Shown: positions 26,296 through 34,297 of the stretch, piece by piece
Layout of the letters: each line of letters starts with the position of its first letter
Numbering within the stretch: position 1 is the first letter of the stretch
DNA from: Candidatus Peribacteria bacterium
Lineage (GTDB): Bacteria; Patescibacteriota; Gracilibacteria; Peribacterales; Peribacteraceae
Direction: 5' to 3'
NCBI GenBank assembly: GCA_016866875.1
Contig: VGKY01000004.1
Coordinates: forward strand, 1 to 64,000
DNA: 64,000 nucleotides
Notes under the pieces: generated by a model
Told to the model about the DNA's origin: nothing
The model's database searches: none
Seen by the model: only the letters and a program-made list of their open reading frames with translations
Translations under genes and position numbers: made by a program

Positions 26296-26332
26296 TGCTC
26301 CTTGCTCCTTGCTACCTGCTACCTGCTCCTTT
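26296..26332 (-). repeat. Right inverted repeat of the cassette
   Basis: Reverse complement of the left repeat: the outer 16 bp are perfect and the inner part contains further CTTGCTACC/CTCCTTGCT units. The stop codon of the LOG gene (26331-26333) overlaps its edge. Confidence 0.8.
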
Positions 26333-26939
26333 ACCCACGCCCTTGTCGCATATCTTTCACCCTCCCGTCTTCATGAATCAGAAGCGGGAACGCCTTGATC
26401 GCAATTTCGAGCTTATCGAGGAGCTTCACCGGGTCATCGTCAAAGACCATGTTCGGGGGGATTGTGCGCTTGCAGAGGTTCTCAATGATGTGGGGAATCG
26501 CATTGCTGATGCCGCCGGTATTTGTAAGGATGGCGAGCGGCCGGCCTTCATCGTAGGCAATGGTGAACTCATTCAATGTACCAATGCCGCCGCCAACGAT
26601 TATGATGCCATCACTGCTTCGGATATTGATAATGTCGCGCTCCATAAACCCCTGTCCCGTATAGAGAATAATATCGTTGTCATGTGGTGAGAGATATTCA
26701 TTGACGTGCTCATATTCCGAAAAGGCGGGCGATATACCGATGGTAAGTCCCCCTGCCTCCTGAGCACCAAGCAGAGAATCATACGGCAAACCCGGGCAGG
26801 CGCCGTTGATGAATATATGGCCTCTTCGTGCGATTTCCTGGCCAAGCTTGCGTGCAACGCTTCGTGCATGCTGGCCCTCAGTTTGCGGCCCTGATGCCGA
26901 TCCCATGACGCCGATCTTGAGTTTGTGATGGTAGGCCAC
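26331..26939 (-). CDS. LOG/TIGR00725-type Rossmann nucleotide-binding protein
   Basis: 202 aa from GTG 26939. A Rossmann-type start (KIGVMGSASGP) and the motif GGGIGTLNEF, a variant of the PGGxGTxxE signature, place it in the SLOG/LOG superfamily. That superfamily includes cytokinin phosphoribohydrolases and proteins mis-annotated as lysine decarboxylases. NGACPGLPY fits the first nucleotide-binding loop. It is probably a cytoplasmic nucleotide hydrolase or sensor; the substrate is open. TGCTATAAT precedes the start. The stop lies in the inverted repeat of the four-helix-bundle cassette. Confidence 0.8.
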   Translation of the reverse strand: MAYHHKLKIGVMGSASGPQTEGQHARSVARKLGQEIARRGHIFINGACPGLPYDSLLGAQEAGGLTIGISPAFSEYEHVNEYLSPHDNDIILYTGQGFMERDIINIRSSDGIIIVGGGIGTLNEFTIAYDEGRPLAILTNTGGISNAIPHIIENLCKRTIPPNMVFDDDPVKLLDKLEIAIKAFPLLIHEDGRVKDMRQGRG

Positions 26940-26948
26940 GTTCTCTCT

Positions 26949-26957
26949 ATTATAGCA
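26949..26957 (-). promoter_or_regulatory. Extended -10 of the LOG-like gene
   Basis: A perfect TGCTATAAT; the hexamer (26954-26949) ends 9 nt before GTG 26939. Confidence 0.6.
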
Positions 26958-26993
26958 AAAATTCGGGGAAAGTACACATTCGCTCAGAGCGCT

Positions 26994-28016
26994 TTATAAG
27001 GCGGGATGACCCTTTCCAAGATACGTGATCCTATTGAGATTGTGCTCCTCGTTCGTCTGGGCATAGTGAATGTTTCCCGCGCGATCATGTAGATAGTACC
27101 AATACTTGTGGGCTGCAGGCTTGAGGGCAGCAGAAATACTGGGAAGACCAGGACTGGCAATGGGCCCCGGAGGGAGTCCGCGGAATTTACGGGTGTTGTA
27201 GGGCGAATCGACATTGAGATCTCCTGCGGTAATCGTTCCTGTAGGCTTATCCAATATATACCGGACGGTAGCATCGACACCGAGTCCCATCTTCTGATCG
27301 TAGCGTTTCCAAAGTATTCCTGAGATCGCCGGCCGCTCCCCGTCGCCGACAGCCTCCTCTTCTATAAGGGAAGCCATGGTTATGATCTCATGGAGACTCC
27401 TTCCCGATGCTGCGACGGTATCCGCAGAAATATCGATGACCCGCTCGCGAAAGGTCCGAAGCAATCTGCTCAGGAATGCCTCCGTGGAAAATTGTTCCAC
27501 ATTCACGAAATACGTATCGGGAAAAAGATATCCCTCCGTTTTTCCGCCCCGCGTTGCCAATCCCGCACTCGGAGGAAGGAAACCGAACGCGGAAAGATCG
27601 CACGACTGCGAGCAGCGCAGAAAAGCGCCCGTAGCGGAAAGTCCCTTCTTCGTGAGGAGAGCATCGATGTCCCTGACCGTAAATCCCTCTGGGATCGTGA
27701 GCGCAATCTCCTGGGCCTTGCCGTGAAGCATAGCCTCGATCACATCCGCTGCGCTCATCGATCTCGTGAGGATGAATGTGCCCGCCTGAAGCCTGCCTTC
27801 ACTACGTTGCCACTTCGCAAGGATGCGCAATGCCAAAGGAGATCGAATGACGCCTTGGCCATGGAGAACATTGGCTATCTGCCGGGTGCTGCTACCCGCC
27901 TCTATACGCACGGTCACCCGGCTTTCGTCACGAGCACTCACAGGCCTAAGGGACCACTGATACCAGCCAAATGCAGAAGCGAAAAACAATGCAGCCGCAG
28001 CAATACATTTCTTCAT
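26994..28016 (-). CDS. mltG: Endolytic murein transglycosylase MltG (YceG)
   Basis: 340 aa from ATG 28016 (MKKCIAAAALFFASAFGWYQW), chosen because the promoter ends 6 nt upstream; two ATGs further upstream lie inside the promoter. One N-terminal membrane helix is followed by a LysM-like segment (TVRIEAGSSTRQIANVL). The YceG catalytic region has the key Glu in ASLIEEEAV. The active-site part continues GLGVDATVRYIL and ends NTRKFRGLPPGPIASPG and YYLHDRAGNIHYAQT. It cleaves nascent glycan strands and sets their length. Confidence 0.93.
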   Translation of the reverse strand: MKKCIAAAALFFASAFGWYQWSLRPVSARDESRVTVRIEAGSSTRQIANVLHGQGVIRSPLALRILAKWQRSEGRLQAGTFILTRSMSAADVIEAMLHGKAQEIALTIPEGFTVRDIDALLTKKGLSATGAFLRCSQSCDLSAFGFLPPSAGLATRGGKTEGYLFPDTYFVNVEQFSTEAFLSRLLRTFRERVIDISADTVAASGRSLHEIITMASLIEEEAVGDGERPAISGILWKRYDQKMGLGVDATVRYILDKPTGTITAGDLNVDSPYNTRKFRGLPPGPIASPGLPSISAALKPAAHKYWYYLHDRAGNIHYAQTNEEHNLNRITYLGKGHPAL

Positions 28017-28021
28017 GGAGC

Positions 28022-28085
28022 TATTGTCCATGCTCAATTGTTTATTTTCAATTCGTTATGCTTAATTTCCCATTCCGCGCATTCC
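28022..28085. repeat. CAATTG/TTTTCAATT degenerate repeat between mltG and ybaB
   Basis: An AT-rich stretch of loosely repeated TCAATTG, TTTTCAATTC and ATTTCCCATTCC. It resembles 48357-48390 in front of glyS. Its right end encodes the last residues of YbaB (GMRGMGN) and its stop. Confidence 0.6.
28023..28051 (-). promoter_or_regulatory. Promoter of mltG, leaderless
   Basis: TTGAAA (28051-28046), 17-nt spacer, GACAAT (28028-28023), ending 6 nt before ATG 28016. It lies in the AT-rich repeat of 28022-28085. Confidence 0.5.
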
Positions 28086-28373
28086 CTGCTCTGTCGGCAG
28101 GCCCATTTCTTTGTACACACCCTGCATCTTCTCCGCGGAAACCACCTGCGCTTTCTTGAGGGCACGATTGAGTGCATCTTTCAGAGCGGCAGGGAGGCGT
28201 GAGCGGTCAGCAGTTTCCGCAATGGTGATGGAGAGAATTTCCTGCTCGCCCGATACAACGACGGAAACCCCCTCCGCCTCGGCTTCGACCTGGATCTTCT
28301 GTAGCTCCTTCTTCACGCGCTTGGCTTCGCGCTGAAGGCGGAACATGTCTCGAGCTTGGGAGAGGGAAACCAT
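28062..28373 (-). CDS. ybaB: YbaB/EbfC nucleoid-associated protein
   Basis: 103 aa, the normal family length. A helical N-terminus (REAKRVKKELQKIQVEAE) is followed by the strand pattern VSVVVSGEQEILSITI and the LKDALNRALKKAQ helix, which matches YbaB/EbfC. The protein forms a dimer that binds DNA; in many genomes it lies beside dnaX and recR, which are not here. The C-terminal GMRGMGN comes from repeat DNA. No Shine-Dalgarno sequence is visible before the ATG. Confidence 0.9.
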   Translation of the reverse strand: MVSLSQARDMFRLQREAKRVKKELQKIQVEAEAEGVSVVVSGEQEILSITIAETADRSRLPAALKDALNRALKKAQVVSAEKMQGVYKEMGLPTEQGMRGMGN

Positions 28374-28531
28374 AGCAACAGTCTTCCAGAATTCTCACGT
28401 ACGAAAAAGTATTTTTCTGGTTTGTTGGTTTTATCGTTTTGCTCCTTGTTCGAAGAAACGCACAAACGCGCAACCGCACAAGCCAAAAGAATGTACAAAC
28501 CGGGAATGCCCATCTACCATGGAACCCCGAG

Positions 28532-29035
28532 ATGACCTTCTCGGAACTCACGTCATCGGTGAGCCCCCCTCTTATGGGCATGATGCACCTTCCCGAGGAA
28601 TCGGAACGGGCAGTTTCTGCGTCCATCGTGGCTCTCGAAAGAAGCGGCTTTATAATAGGTCTCGATGCCGTGAGCATCATCGTCTCGACGCTCATTGGAT
28701 ACATCGGAGTCTTCATCATGGCCTATGGATGTTTGCGTGCGGTCTACGAATTTGCCATGGGTGGCAGAGGGCACGACCTCAGACTCCCCATGATCCGAGT
28801 GCACCTGGGAAAGCACCTTGCGTTGGGACTCGAGTTTCTCGTCGGTAAAGACATCATTGAAAGCGTTGTGCACCCAACCTGGGACGACCTCGGGAAGCTC
28901 GGCACCATCATCATCCTCCGCACGCTCGTCACGATCTTCCTCTCGAGGGAACTGAAAGAAGTAGAGGAAGAGTTCAAGCTAGAAAGCCGCAAGCTCTCCC
29001 TCGAGCAACGCAGGGCAAGACTGGGAAAGAAGTGA
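28532..29035 (+). CDS. DUF1622 family membrane protein
   Basis: 167 aa from ATG 28532 (MTFSELTSSVSPPLMG); the frame extends 31 codons upstream through a low-complexity stretch. Two or three membrane helices: about residues 40-65 (GLDAVSIIVSTLIGYIGVF) and 85-105. HLGKHLALGLEFLVGKDII is the DUF1622 signature, followed by the helix GTIIILRTLVTIFLS. The C-terminus is a charged helix. Function unknown for the whole family. It diverges from ybaB and converges on the VirD4-like ATPase gene. Confidence 0.8.
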   Translation: MTFSELTSSVSPPLMGMMHLPEESERAVSASIVALERSGFIIGLDAVSIIVSTLIGYIGVFIMAYGCLRAVYEFAMGGRGHDLRLPMIRVHLGKHLALGLEFLVGKDIIESVVHPTWDDLGKLGTIIILRTLVTIFLSRELKEVEEEFKLESRKLSLEQRRARLGKK

Positions 29036-29080
29036 GCAGCACGCAATAACAAGGACACATTGTTCCCTGCGTGCAACCTC

Positions 29081-31684
29081 TCAATGCACAATACCAATGC
29101 GATCCTCAATTTCCTGATCGACAAACTCCCGCTTGCGCCCGTACTTCATGCGGCTGTACTCCTTGATGAGCGCGGCGAGCTTCTCATTTCTCGCGCTCTC
29201 GTCGTAGATCGTCTGCAGCGAAAATGCGCGTGAGGTCACGTTGTTGATATTGAGCTTGCAGTAGCAGCTGAAGTTCGGGATGCCAATGACGTCTTGATCG
29301 GAGACGACCGGCGCCATTTCCTTCGCCATGTACTCCGCGTCTTCGGCGCCGATTTTGAAGCTCATGATCGTGCCGACGTTACCGAAGACCGCGTCACGCA
29401 TCTTGCTACTGGCCTGCCCGTAGGCTTCGGTCTTTCCCACGAGTTGCCCAATGTACTGGTGCGCCATGATGAGGCCGAGTTCGTACTTGCGCGCCTCCGA
29501 GAGAATCGTGGCAAAGGCGTCGGTGACGAAGTTCTGGAACTCGTCAACGTAGAGGTAGAAGCGTCGGCGCTGCGGACGCGGAATATCTGCGCGACTCATC
29601 GCGGCCATGTTCACCTTGTTGACGAAGATGAGTCCCAGCAGCTGCGCGTTCACATCGCCGATCTTTCCTTTGCTCAAGTTCACGAGGAGCACCTTGCCGG
29701 TATCCATCACCTCGCGAATGTTGAAGGCGCTCTTCGGCTGCCCGATGATATTGCGCATCGTAGTGTTGGTAATGAAGGGGCCGAACTTCGAGGAGAAGTA
29801 CGGGATCATCTCCTCTTTTTCCCGAGCGCCCGTCTTGGCGATTTCATGCTCCCAGAAACTGCGCACGACGGCATTCTTGCATTTGGAAACTTTGTACTTC
29901 TGAAACTCGTCGTCGACGAAGAGGCGTGGGACGTCGATGAGCGTTGCTCCCTCCTCCTCATCGTCCATGAGCGTGAGACAACCGTTTCGGAAGTAGTGCT
30001 GGATCCTAGGACCGAAGATCTCGTTGCCGAAGAGCTTGATGAAAATCTCCATGGCATCGAGCGAGGCGCGATCCTTCTCTTCAGGCGTATTTGCCTCGAG
30101 GAGATTTAGTCCCATGGGACGCGCGTTGTCGGCCGGATCGAAGAGGATGATGTCTTTGGCGCGCTCTTTGGGCGTGTGTGCCAGGGCATCCTCGATGAGG
30201 TCGCCGTGGGGATCGACGATGCAGAGTCCTTCGCCGTTTTTGATGTCCTGACGGCTCATCCAGCTGATGAGCGACGACTTACCACAACCGGATTTTCCGA
30301 TGATGTAGTGATGGCGCGTGCGGTCGCCGCCGCGGAACCGGATCTCTGTGTCTACGGCGCGGTAGCGGTTGATGCCCAGGAGGACCCCTTCGCTCGGCGC
30401 ATCGGGAGGCGGCGGGAGCACCCGGTAGGCGATCCACTGGATGATCGGGATCTTGTTGTAGCGGCTGTCGGGGAAGTGGAAGAGTCCCGCGAGCTCTTTT
30501 TCTACGAGCATGCACTCGCGATGCATGTACGTGCACACTCTGTGCTTCCAGAGCCAGTGGATGATGGGACCGTTGATGATATGTGGGAGAAAGCCGATGA
30601 TCATGCGCTTGTTCATCAGGACGTTACCGTAGAGGTCCTTGAACGCGTTGAACGCAACCTGGATGTTGTTGGTGAGATCGAGCGCGCGCTCCGGCTTTTT
30701 GGAGGAAGCCATGATACGAATCGCTGCATGATAGAAGCTCATGCCTCCCTTCTCGGCCATGCGCTTGTAGAGGTCTTCCTCCGGCTGGACCATACGCACG
30801 AACGAATCGCCGCCGCTCGCTCCGGGGGCATTGGTCTTCTTCCCCGTCGCGAACTCCGAAAATCCACTGAGAAAAAACCCGAGAACGGGAATGCTCGCAA
30901 ACGTGCTATGCTTCTTGCCTTTGAACCCCGAAGAAGCGTTGCGCTTGGCGAGCGTATTGTACTTTTTGCGGATCGCGGGCGTGAGGACGATCTGTACCGC
31001 GGCCACTTCGTCCTTGTCCATTTTGGAGAGCACGTTGGAAATGCCGTTTAAGGGATCGTCCTGCATCAGATCATACGTACGCAGCGGATGCGAAAAGTGC
31101 TTCTGGAACTTGAGGTAGTACCCGACGAGCCTGTAGCCCTTCGGGCAAACTTCCGGCGTCCGCTCGAGCGTAACCTCGGCATCGGGATAGAATGCCGTAA
31201 TCTGCTTCTCGGCGATCGAGACGAGCTTGGGATGCGTGACGACGTAGAACGTGAGCAACCCCTTCTCCACGTACATCTCAAAACTAATGCGGATGTCGCG
31301 GGTGATCCAGAAGTGAAGCATCTGCCAGAAGTCGAGATTGCGCACTTCCCAGAGTGCGCGGTAGAGCTGTTCCATGATCGCGACCTTCTCCTTGAAATCC
31401 TTCTCCGTGCGCTTTTCCTGGTCGAGCTTGGTATCGGAACGTGGCAGAACGACTTTCATCGACACGAGCTTCCGGCTCCGCCAGGTCGCGTAGGTGAACC
31501 GTGCGGAGCGACGCAGAAACGTGAAGGCGAAGTACGCCGAGAGCAGGAAGATACTGCGAGCAACCGGGTCTGCGATGAACCAATCCCCGATGATAAACCA
31601 AATGTCCGATCGCACGAGCGTCGTTGATAAGGCCACCAGCAACCAGAGAACGGGCCAGAAGAGAACACGGAGGAAAACGAGCAT
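29081..31684 (-). CDS. VirD4/TraG-like type IV secretion ATPase, paralogue 1
   Basis: 867 aa. Two or three N-terminal membrane helices (residues 1-60) precede a large soluble domain (about 70-430) shared only with the paralogue at 53811. The motor domain has Walker A GKSGCGKSS and Walker B FYLYVDEFQNF. It also has CIVDPHGDLIEDAL, and RNIIGQPKSAFNIREVM leading into VNLSKGKIGD, as in conjugative coupling proteins (TraD/TraG/VirD4). Coupling proteins pump DNA or protein through a secretion channel. CPR genomes often carry this long form together with pilin modules, one of which is encoded at 35349. A role in DNA uptake, transfer or pili is plausible but unproven. Confidence 0.85.
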   Translation of the reverse strand: MLVFLRVLFWPVLWLLVALSTTLVRSDIWFIIGDWFIADPVARSIFLLSAYFAFTFLRRSARFTYATWRSRKLVSMKVVLPRSDTKLDQEKRTEKDFKEKVAIMEQLYRALWEVRNLDFWQMLHFWITRDIRISFEMYVEKGLLTFYVVTHPKLVSIAEKQITAFYPDAEVTLERTPEVCPKGYRLVGYYLKFQKHFSHPLRTYDLMQDDPLNGISNVLSKMDKDEVAAVQIVLTPAIRKKYNTLAKRNASSGFKGKKHSTFASIPVLGFFLSGFSEFATGKKTNAPGASGGDSFVRMVQPEEDLYKRMAEKGGMSFYHAAIRIMASSKKPERALDLTNNIQVAFNAFKDLYGNVLMNKRMIIGFLPHIINGPIIHWLWKHRVCTYMHRECMLVEKELAGLFHFPDSRYNKIPIIQWIAYRVLPPPPDAPSEGVLLGINRYRAVDTEIRFRGGDRTRHHYIIGKSGCGKSSLISWMSRQDIKNGEGLCIVDPHGDLIEDALAHTPKERAKDIILFDPADNARPMGLNLLEANTPEEKDRASLDAMEIFIKLFGNEIFGPRIQHYFRNGCLTLMDDEEEGATLIDVPRLFVDDEFQKYKVSKCKNAVVRSFWEHEIAKTGAREKEEMIPYFSSKFGPFITNTTMRNIIGQPKSAFNIREVMDTGKVLLVNLSKGKIGDVNAQLLGLIFVNKVNMAAMSRADIPRPQRRRFYLYVDEFQNFVTDAFATILSEARKYELGLIMAHQYIGQLVGKTEAYGQASSKMRDAVFGNVGTIMSFKIGAEDAEYMAKEMAPVVSDQDVIGIPNFSCYCKLNINNVTSRAFSLQTIYDESARNEKLAALIKEYSRMKYGRKREFVDQEIEDRIGIVH

Positions 31685-31692
31685 TTCTCATG

Positions 31693-31701
31693 AGTATAGC
31701 A
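31693..31701 (-). promoter_or_regulatory. Extended -10 of VirD4-like gene 1
   Basis: TGCTATACT; the hexamer (31698-31693) ends 8 nt before ATG 31684. Confidence 0.5.
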
Positions 31702-31752
31702 GAAAACAGCCATCGGCTCCAGTGCCCAAAGAAATGGCTAAGAACTCACGCT

Positions 31753-32796
31753 TCAACTCCCATCTCCGCACTCCACGGCATGCATGCGCATATCGCGGCG
31801 TCGACCCTCCTGTGTCGTGAAGAGGAACGTGTAGCGCCCGGGTACTGATGGCGTAAAGGAAAACGCTTCTTCAGGCGCCACCCAGTCCTGCATCCGCACG
31901 ATCGTACCATCGGGGTATGTAATGCCACGCACGACGAACCAGCGATTGGCTTTGAGGATCATCTGCTTTCCCGTCTTCCACTGATGCGGAATGCCGCGTT
32001 GGAAGCGAGCATCGCGGGTAAGCCGTTGCTGGAAACGCAGCCGGGCTCCGCAGCCCTCCACCAAGCTGACATCACCGAGTCGCTCGAAACGCGCCCGCAG
32101 CAACCCCTGCGACCGCGGAGCAATGGTGACAAACGACGCAACGCTCAAGTCCATGTCTCGACCATCCACGTACGGACCTCGGTCATTGATGCGTACCGTG
32201 ACGCTTTTGCCATTGTCGACATTGGTGACGACCACGAGGGTGTTATGGGGAAAACTGCGATGCGCTGCGGTGAGAGCGTGCATGTCAAAGCTCTCCCCAA
32301 ACGCCGTGCCGTCTCCGTGAAACTCCTCACCGTACATGCTCACCACATGCACCTCTTCTCGTAACTGGCGATCGAGTTTTGTCGCAAGGGAACGAAGATC
32401 CGCCTCAGATTGGACCAGCGATGCAAGATTGGCACCGGTATCGATGAGGGGGTAGCGCTGCATCAGAGCCGGAAGGTGCTCCTGCTGCATATCGGGAAGC
32501 TCAGCAACGTTCCGTGTGCGGTAGAGCCATAGCAGTGCATCCCCGAGCGTGAGCGAGTCATCGGGAGTGAATGTCGGAGCATCATCGATGATTCCCCTGT
32601 TCTTCGCGTAGGTAATCTCCGCAAAGCCGCGATCACCATCGGGCACATCGGCAAACGGCTCCTCGCGGACATCATTCGCCGGGCGACGGATCCCCTCCCA
32701 GAGAAGCAAAAAGCCATCACGGCGCGTAAGAGCATCCGCCGCTAGCGCTTTCGGGGCCATGATCAACAACAAGAGTACTGTACAGAAACCTCTCAC
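31753..32796 (-). CDS. RlpA-like double-psi-beta-barrel protein with SLH-like N-terminus
   Basis: 347 aa from GTG 32796, which gives a compact signal peptide (MRGFCTVLLLLIMAPKALA). ATG 32832 adds 12 residues but lies in a repeat. Residues about 20-95 form an SLH-like module (FADVPDGDRGFAEITYAKN then FTPDDSLTLGDALLWLY). The RlpA/DPBB core is VSMYGEEFHGDGTAFGE, then NDRGPYVDGRDMDLS, with the catalytic-type Asp in NDRGP. The C-terminal 80 residues are beta-rich and unknown. It is exported and likely cuts or binds peptidoglycan. The neighbour on the same strand is another wall protein with a 3D fold. Confidence 0.85.
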   Translation of the reverse strand: MRGFCTVLLLLIMAPKALAADALTRRDGFLLLWEGIRRPANDVREEPFADVPDGDRGFAEITYAKNRGIIDDAPTFTPDDSLTLGDALLWLYRTRNVAELPDMQQEHLPALMQRYPLIDTGANLASLVQSEADLRSLATKLDRQLREEVHVVSMYGEEFHGDGTAFGESFDMHALTAAHRSFPHNTLVVVTNVDNGKSVTVRINDRGPYVDGRDMDLSVASFVTIAPRSQGLLRARFERLGDVSLVEGCGARLRFQQRLTRDARFQRGIPHQWKTGKQMILKANRWFVVRGITYPDGTIVRMQDWVAPEEAFSFTPSVPGRYTFLFTTQEGRRRDMRMHAVECGDGS

Positions 32797-32823
32797 AGAA
32801 GCATGTTCCCATTCCGTAGAACA

Positions 32824-32858
32824 ATTTTCCATTTTTCATTTCTCATTTTTCATTTCTA
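32824..32858. repeat. TTTTTCATTTCTCA repeat between two wall-protein genes
   Basis: Four near-copies of CATTT(T/C)TC between the start of the RlpA-like gene and the stop of the 3D-domain gene. The stop codon (32856-32858) is part of the repeat. Confidence 0.75.
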
Positions 32859-34226
32859 CAGTGCTTTCCACCCCTGTGCGCGCACGACACGGTATGCCTC
32901 ACTGAGCTCCTCGCGCTGGAGTGTCCTCAGCGTCTCCGGTCCCACCGATCCTGCGCCAACATCCCCTGCGCCTCGCACAATTCCTCGAGCAATCTGATAC
33001 TGCAAGACCGCCTGCTCCGTGAGAGCACCGAAGTTGCCGTTGATCTTCTCACCCGGAAAATATCCGCGCTCCACAAGCAGGTGCTGCAAGAGTCGCACAC
33101 GTGGACCTGCGTGACCGACAGCAAGGAACGTGTCGATCGCGGTGCCGCGCCTGTCCATGACCTTCTCCACCTCACGCACCGCGAGATATTTCTCAGCGCG
33201 CTGTGCGATAAGCGCTCGGTTCCACGATCGCTCAAGGGACGCCCTCGTGAGCGGCCCAATGCGTCCCGCACCGGGATCGAGAGCTGTTCCGACAAGACCG
33301 TGGTCTTGCTGGAAGCGGAGAATGGATTGCAGAAGCGCAAGCGAATAGGCGCCGTCCGTGCGACCATTGTAGTAGCCGAGGAATCGCAAAATTCTCTGCG
33401 CACTGCTCACGGATTGGCCCTCAGAGCCCTGTGCTACATCGCCGCGAATCGGCAAGTCCTCTCCGCGTCGCTTCGTAGCTGCAAGCAAGAATGCCGCGGT
33501 GCGCTCGGTGAGCCTATCGGAGGGCTCATCGATGCTGTAGTCCTGGAGAAATGCCGCAAGTGCCTCGCGCGTTTCTTGACCGAAGTGCCCGGAGGAATTG
33601 CGGGAGAAGTACCCTGCATTGCGCAGGTGATCTTGGAGGATCGAAGCCGAGAGCGTGCGATCACCGAGTGCGGGAGAGAGAGCAAGGAGATTTTCCGTCT
33701 GCACGCCAAAGGGCACGAGCCGCTGCTGCGGGGAAGGAAGGCGCGCGAGATCGAAATCGTTGTGCGGCTGCCTCGAACCAACGGGGTAGACACGACCCGT
33801 GACTCGCTGCACACCGAAGGCAAGGGCGCGCGCAAGTCCCTCTTCTCCCTCCCCTACCCAGATATCCAAACGATGAGCACCGCCATCGAGCTCCTGGATC
33901 GCACCGCCTCGGTCGTGGACCGTGAGTGTGCCGATACCGGGAAGATTGACACGTGTACCGAAACCGTAGGCCGGGGGCGCCGCGAGCATGCCGGGATAAA
34001 CGGCCGTGCCGTCGGCTGCGGTGTGGCCTTCGCCGTTGAGCACTTTGTCTGCAACAAGTCCGCCGCGGACGTAGCAACACTGACCGGGCTTCGGGGAGTA
34101 GTACGCTGTGACGACAAACTCCTGCGTACGCGGAGATGTGGGATCCGTACCGACAACGTTGTACGGTGCAATCAGTGCCACGAGGGCAACGATGACACGG
34201 ATGTGGAGGGGGGTTTTTGTGTGCAT
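32856..34226 (-). CDS. 3D-domain protein with peptidoglycan-binding repeats
   Basis: 456 aa from ATG 34226; the ATG four codons upstream overlaps the -10. An N-terminal hydrophobic segment (IRVIVALVALIAPYNVV) acts as signal or anchor. The 3D domain (about residues 35-125) begins FVVTAYYSP and has GTRVNLPGIGTLTVHDRGG and RLDIW, the three-Asp signature of MltA/RpfB-type wall enzymes. Three PG_binding_1-type modules follow: about 190-235 (DHLRNAGYFS), 275-330 (AQRILRFLGYYNG) and 385-440 (LLQHLLVERGYFPG). Expected role: wall hydrolase or wall-bound surface protein. Confidence 0.87.
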   Translation of the reverse strand: MHTKTPLHIRVIVALVALIAPYNVVGTDPTSPRTQEFVVTAYYSPKPGQCCYVRGGLVADKVLNGEGHTAADGTAVYPGMLAAPPAYGFGTRVNLPGIGTLTVHDRGGAIQELDGGAHRLDIWVGEGEEGLARALAFGVQRVTGRVYPVGSRQPHNDFDLARLPSPQQRLVPFGVQTENLLALSPALGDRTLSASILQDHLRNAGYFSRNSSGHFGQETREALAAFLQDYSIDEPSDRLTERTAAFLLAATKRRGEDLPIRGDVAQGSEGQSVSSAQRILRFLGYYNGRTDGAYSLALLQSILRFQQDHGLVGTALDPGAGRIGPLTRASLERSWNRALIAQRAEKYLAVREVEKVMDRRGTAIDTFLAVGHAGPRVRLLQHLLVERGYFPGEKINGNFGALTEQAVLQYQIARGIVRGAGDVGAGSVGPETLRTLQREELSEAYRVVRAQGWKAL

Positions 34227-34236
34227 GTTTCCCCAC

Positions 34237-34245
34237 ATTGTACCA
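34237..34245 (-). promoter_or_regulatory. Extended -10 of the 3D-domain gene
   Basis: TGGTACAAT; the hexamer (34242-34237) ends 10 nt before ATG 34226 and overlaps the upstream in-frame ATG, which argues against that ATG. Confidence 0.5.
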
Positions 34246-34297
34246 AAGAGAAGGCATGCAGTCTGTAATGTTTATATGACATTTCACGGTGTTTCCC

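Larger units (their letters stand above)
25830..26332. mobile_element. Candidate repeat-bounded cassette carrying a four-helix-bundle gene
   Basis: The segment is bounded by AAAGGAGCAGGTAGCA at 25830-25845 and its exact reverse complement at 26317-26332. On the inner side both ends continue into imperfect GTAGCAAG repeats (to 25861 and from 26296). The only gene inside is the four-helix-bundle gene. The left repeat contains the stop codon of der and the right repeat contains the stop codon of the LOG gene, so the cassette abuts both neighbours exactly. No transposase is inside. Mobility is inference. Confidence 0.5.
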
